DNA of 5,846 nucleotides, from NCBI GenBank assembly GCA_003551985.1, contig PUOB01000195.1:1-5846 (forward strand), written 5' to 3'. This document shows positions 5,166 to 5,846 of this stretch, in pieces. Under the pieces are notes generated by a model. It did no database searches. It was not told where the DNA came from and was given only the letters and a program-made list of their open reading frames with translations. The stretch is from Desulfobacteraceae bacterium (GTDB taxonomy: Bacteria > Desulfobacterota > Desulfobacteria > Desulfobacterales > Desulfosalsimonadaceae). Position numbers and translations under genes: made by a program. How positions within the stretch are numbered: position 1 is the stretch's first letter; each line of letters begins with the position of its first letter.

Positions 5166-5846
5166 ATGAAAAAAATTTATGGTAATACCGGCGGTTTAAA
5201 AGCGACCCAGCTTCGCCGGATAGAAAATCTGCACCACCACCGCATTCCACCGGAGGCGGTTATTTCGGAACAACTGGCGGAAGAAATCTGCCAGTTGACC
5301 CATGAGATCCGGAGACAGATCGGCCTGCTCATAGAACGTTCCGGAAAGCTTGTAACGGTCATCATCGGCGACCACCAGAAGATTGAAATTCCCGATACCA
5401 GCGACTACAAGGCCCCTCCGGGAAGGCTCAAGGGTTTGCGGTGCGTTCATACCCATATCAAGGGGGAAAGACTGACCAAAGACGACCTGACGGACCTTTC
5501 CCTCCTCCACCTGGATTTGATGGCGGCAATAACGGTAGCGCCGGATGGCGCTCCCGAACTCCTGCATGCGGCCCACATTCTGCCGCAGCCTGAAATAACC
5601 GGCGACCAGCACCGCCTCATGGATCCTGTTTCATTTGCATCGCCGACCTCCAATGCAAGCGGCGCCCTTTTGGATATCGACTGCATTGCCCTTATAAAAG
5701 CCGTCGAGGACGAACTGTCCCAGTACCAGAAGATGCGGCGCGTGGATGCCGGCAAGGAAAGGGCCATACTGGTCAGCGTCACCAGCCAGCCGAAACGCCA
5801 GGCATTGGCCTCTCTGGAAGAGCTCAAGGAGCTCGCGCGATCAAGC
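5166..5846 (+). CDS. hflX: HflX GTPase, long form (5' part, cut by window end)
   Basis: The frame runs open from ATG 5166 to the last base of the window (227 codons); the G domain lies beyond the edge. HflX binds the 50S subunit and splits stalled ribosomes, notably under heat stress. The opening MKKIYGNTGGLKATQLRRIE (1-20) with PPEAVISEQLAEE (28-40) is typical of the long HflX form. Residues 191-227, including RRVDAGKERAILVSV and ASLEELKELA, match the place where shorter HflX proteins such as that of E. coli begin, so about 190 residues are an N-terminal extension. Within it, CVHTHIKGERLTKDDLTDL (93-111) has an H-x-H...T-x2-D pattern like JAMM/MPN domains. A stop codon TAA (5163-5165) sits directly before the ATG in frame, which fixes it as the first possible start. 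AAGGA (5143-5147) is 18 bases away, too far to be an ideal binding site. Probably the next gene of the same transcript after dnaB. Confidence 0.85.
   Translation, partial: MKKIYGNTGGLKATQLRRIENLHHHRIPPEAVISEQLAEEICQLTHEIRRQIGLLIERSGKLVTVIIGDHQKIEIPDTSDYKAPPGRLKGLRCVHTHIKGERLTKDDLTDLSLLHLDLMAAITVAPDGAPELLHAAHILPQPEITGDQHRLMDPVSFASPTSNASGALLDIDCIALIKAVEDELSQYQKMRRVDAGKERAILVSVTSQPKRQALASLEELKELARSS

Noticed and set aside
5177..5827. Minus-strand open frames opposite the end of the window.
   Set aside because: The plus strand has an uninterrupted 227-codon frame here with clear HflX character. The reverse frames are shorter, overlap one another and resemble nothing known to me.

Overview
The window suggests a chromosomal core region of a Gram-negative anaerobe of the Desulfobacterota (the former Deltaproteobacteria, sulfate-reducer or Geobacter-like). 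The grounds are the gene order rpsF - rpsR - DUF2232 membrane protein - rplI - dnaB, moderate GC content, E. coli-like promoter and Shine-Dalgarno sequences, and the style of the proteins. This assignment comes from gene order and remembered family resemblance, not from a database search. All genes lie on the + strand and coding density is high. I see no mobile element, tRNA, rRNA or CRISPR array.

Layout. (1) 12-1313: a YihY/BrkB-family inner-membrane protein with a GTG start and a cytosolic C-terminal domain that looks like a winged helix. It appears to be a separate transcription unit. (2) 1314-1503: the only real intergenic gap. It holds small A/T-rich hairpins of doubtful meaning, then a near-consensus sigma70 promoter (TTGACA - 17 bp - TTTAAT, 1398-1426), then a leader of about 70 nt. 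The leader can fold so that UCCUU pairs with the rpsF Shine-Dalgarno sequence while a CCG is presented in a bulge, the layout described for the S6:S18 autoregulatory mRNA motif. (3) 1504-3740: rpsF (S6, with an acidic 8-residue tandem-repeat tail), rpsR (S18, with an intact C-x2-C / C-x2-H set), a multi-pass DUF2232/YybS-like membrane protein starting at TTG, and rplI (L9). (4) 3752-5140: dnaB, the replicative helicase, only 11 nt after rplI. (5) 5166-5846: the first 227 codons of a long-form hflX GTPase, cut off by the window edge before its G domain.

How it fits together. The promoter at 1398-1426 probably drives a transcript of translation-related and replication genes: two small-subunit proteins that bind 16S rRNA as a pair, one large-subunit protein, the helicase, and a ribosome-associated GTPase. 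Gaps from rpsF to hflX are 6 to 30 nt, with no terminator visible between the genes. S6:S18 feedback on the leader would plausibly control at least rpsF and rpsR. The points most worth a second look are the leader RNA, the repeat-built S6 tail, the conserved but uncharacterised DUF2232 protein, the hairpin before dnaB, and a JAMM/MPN-like H-x-H...T-x2-D signature in the N-terminal extension of HflX.
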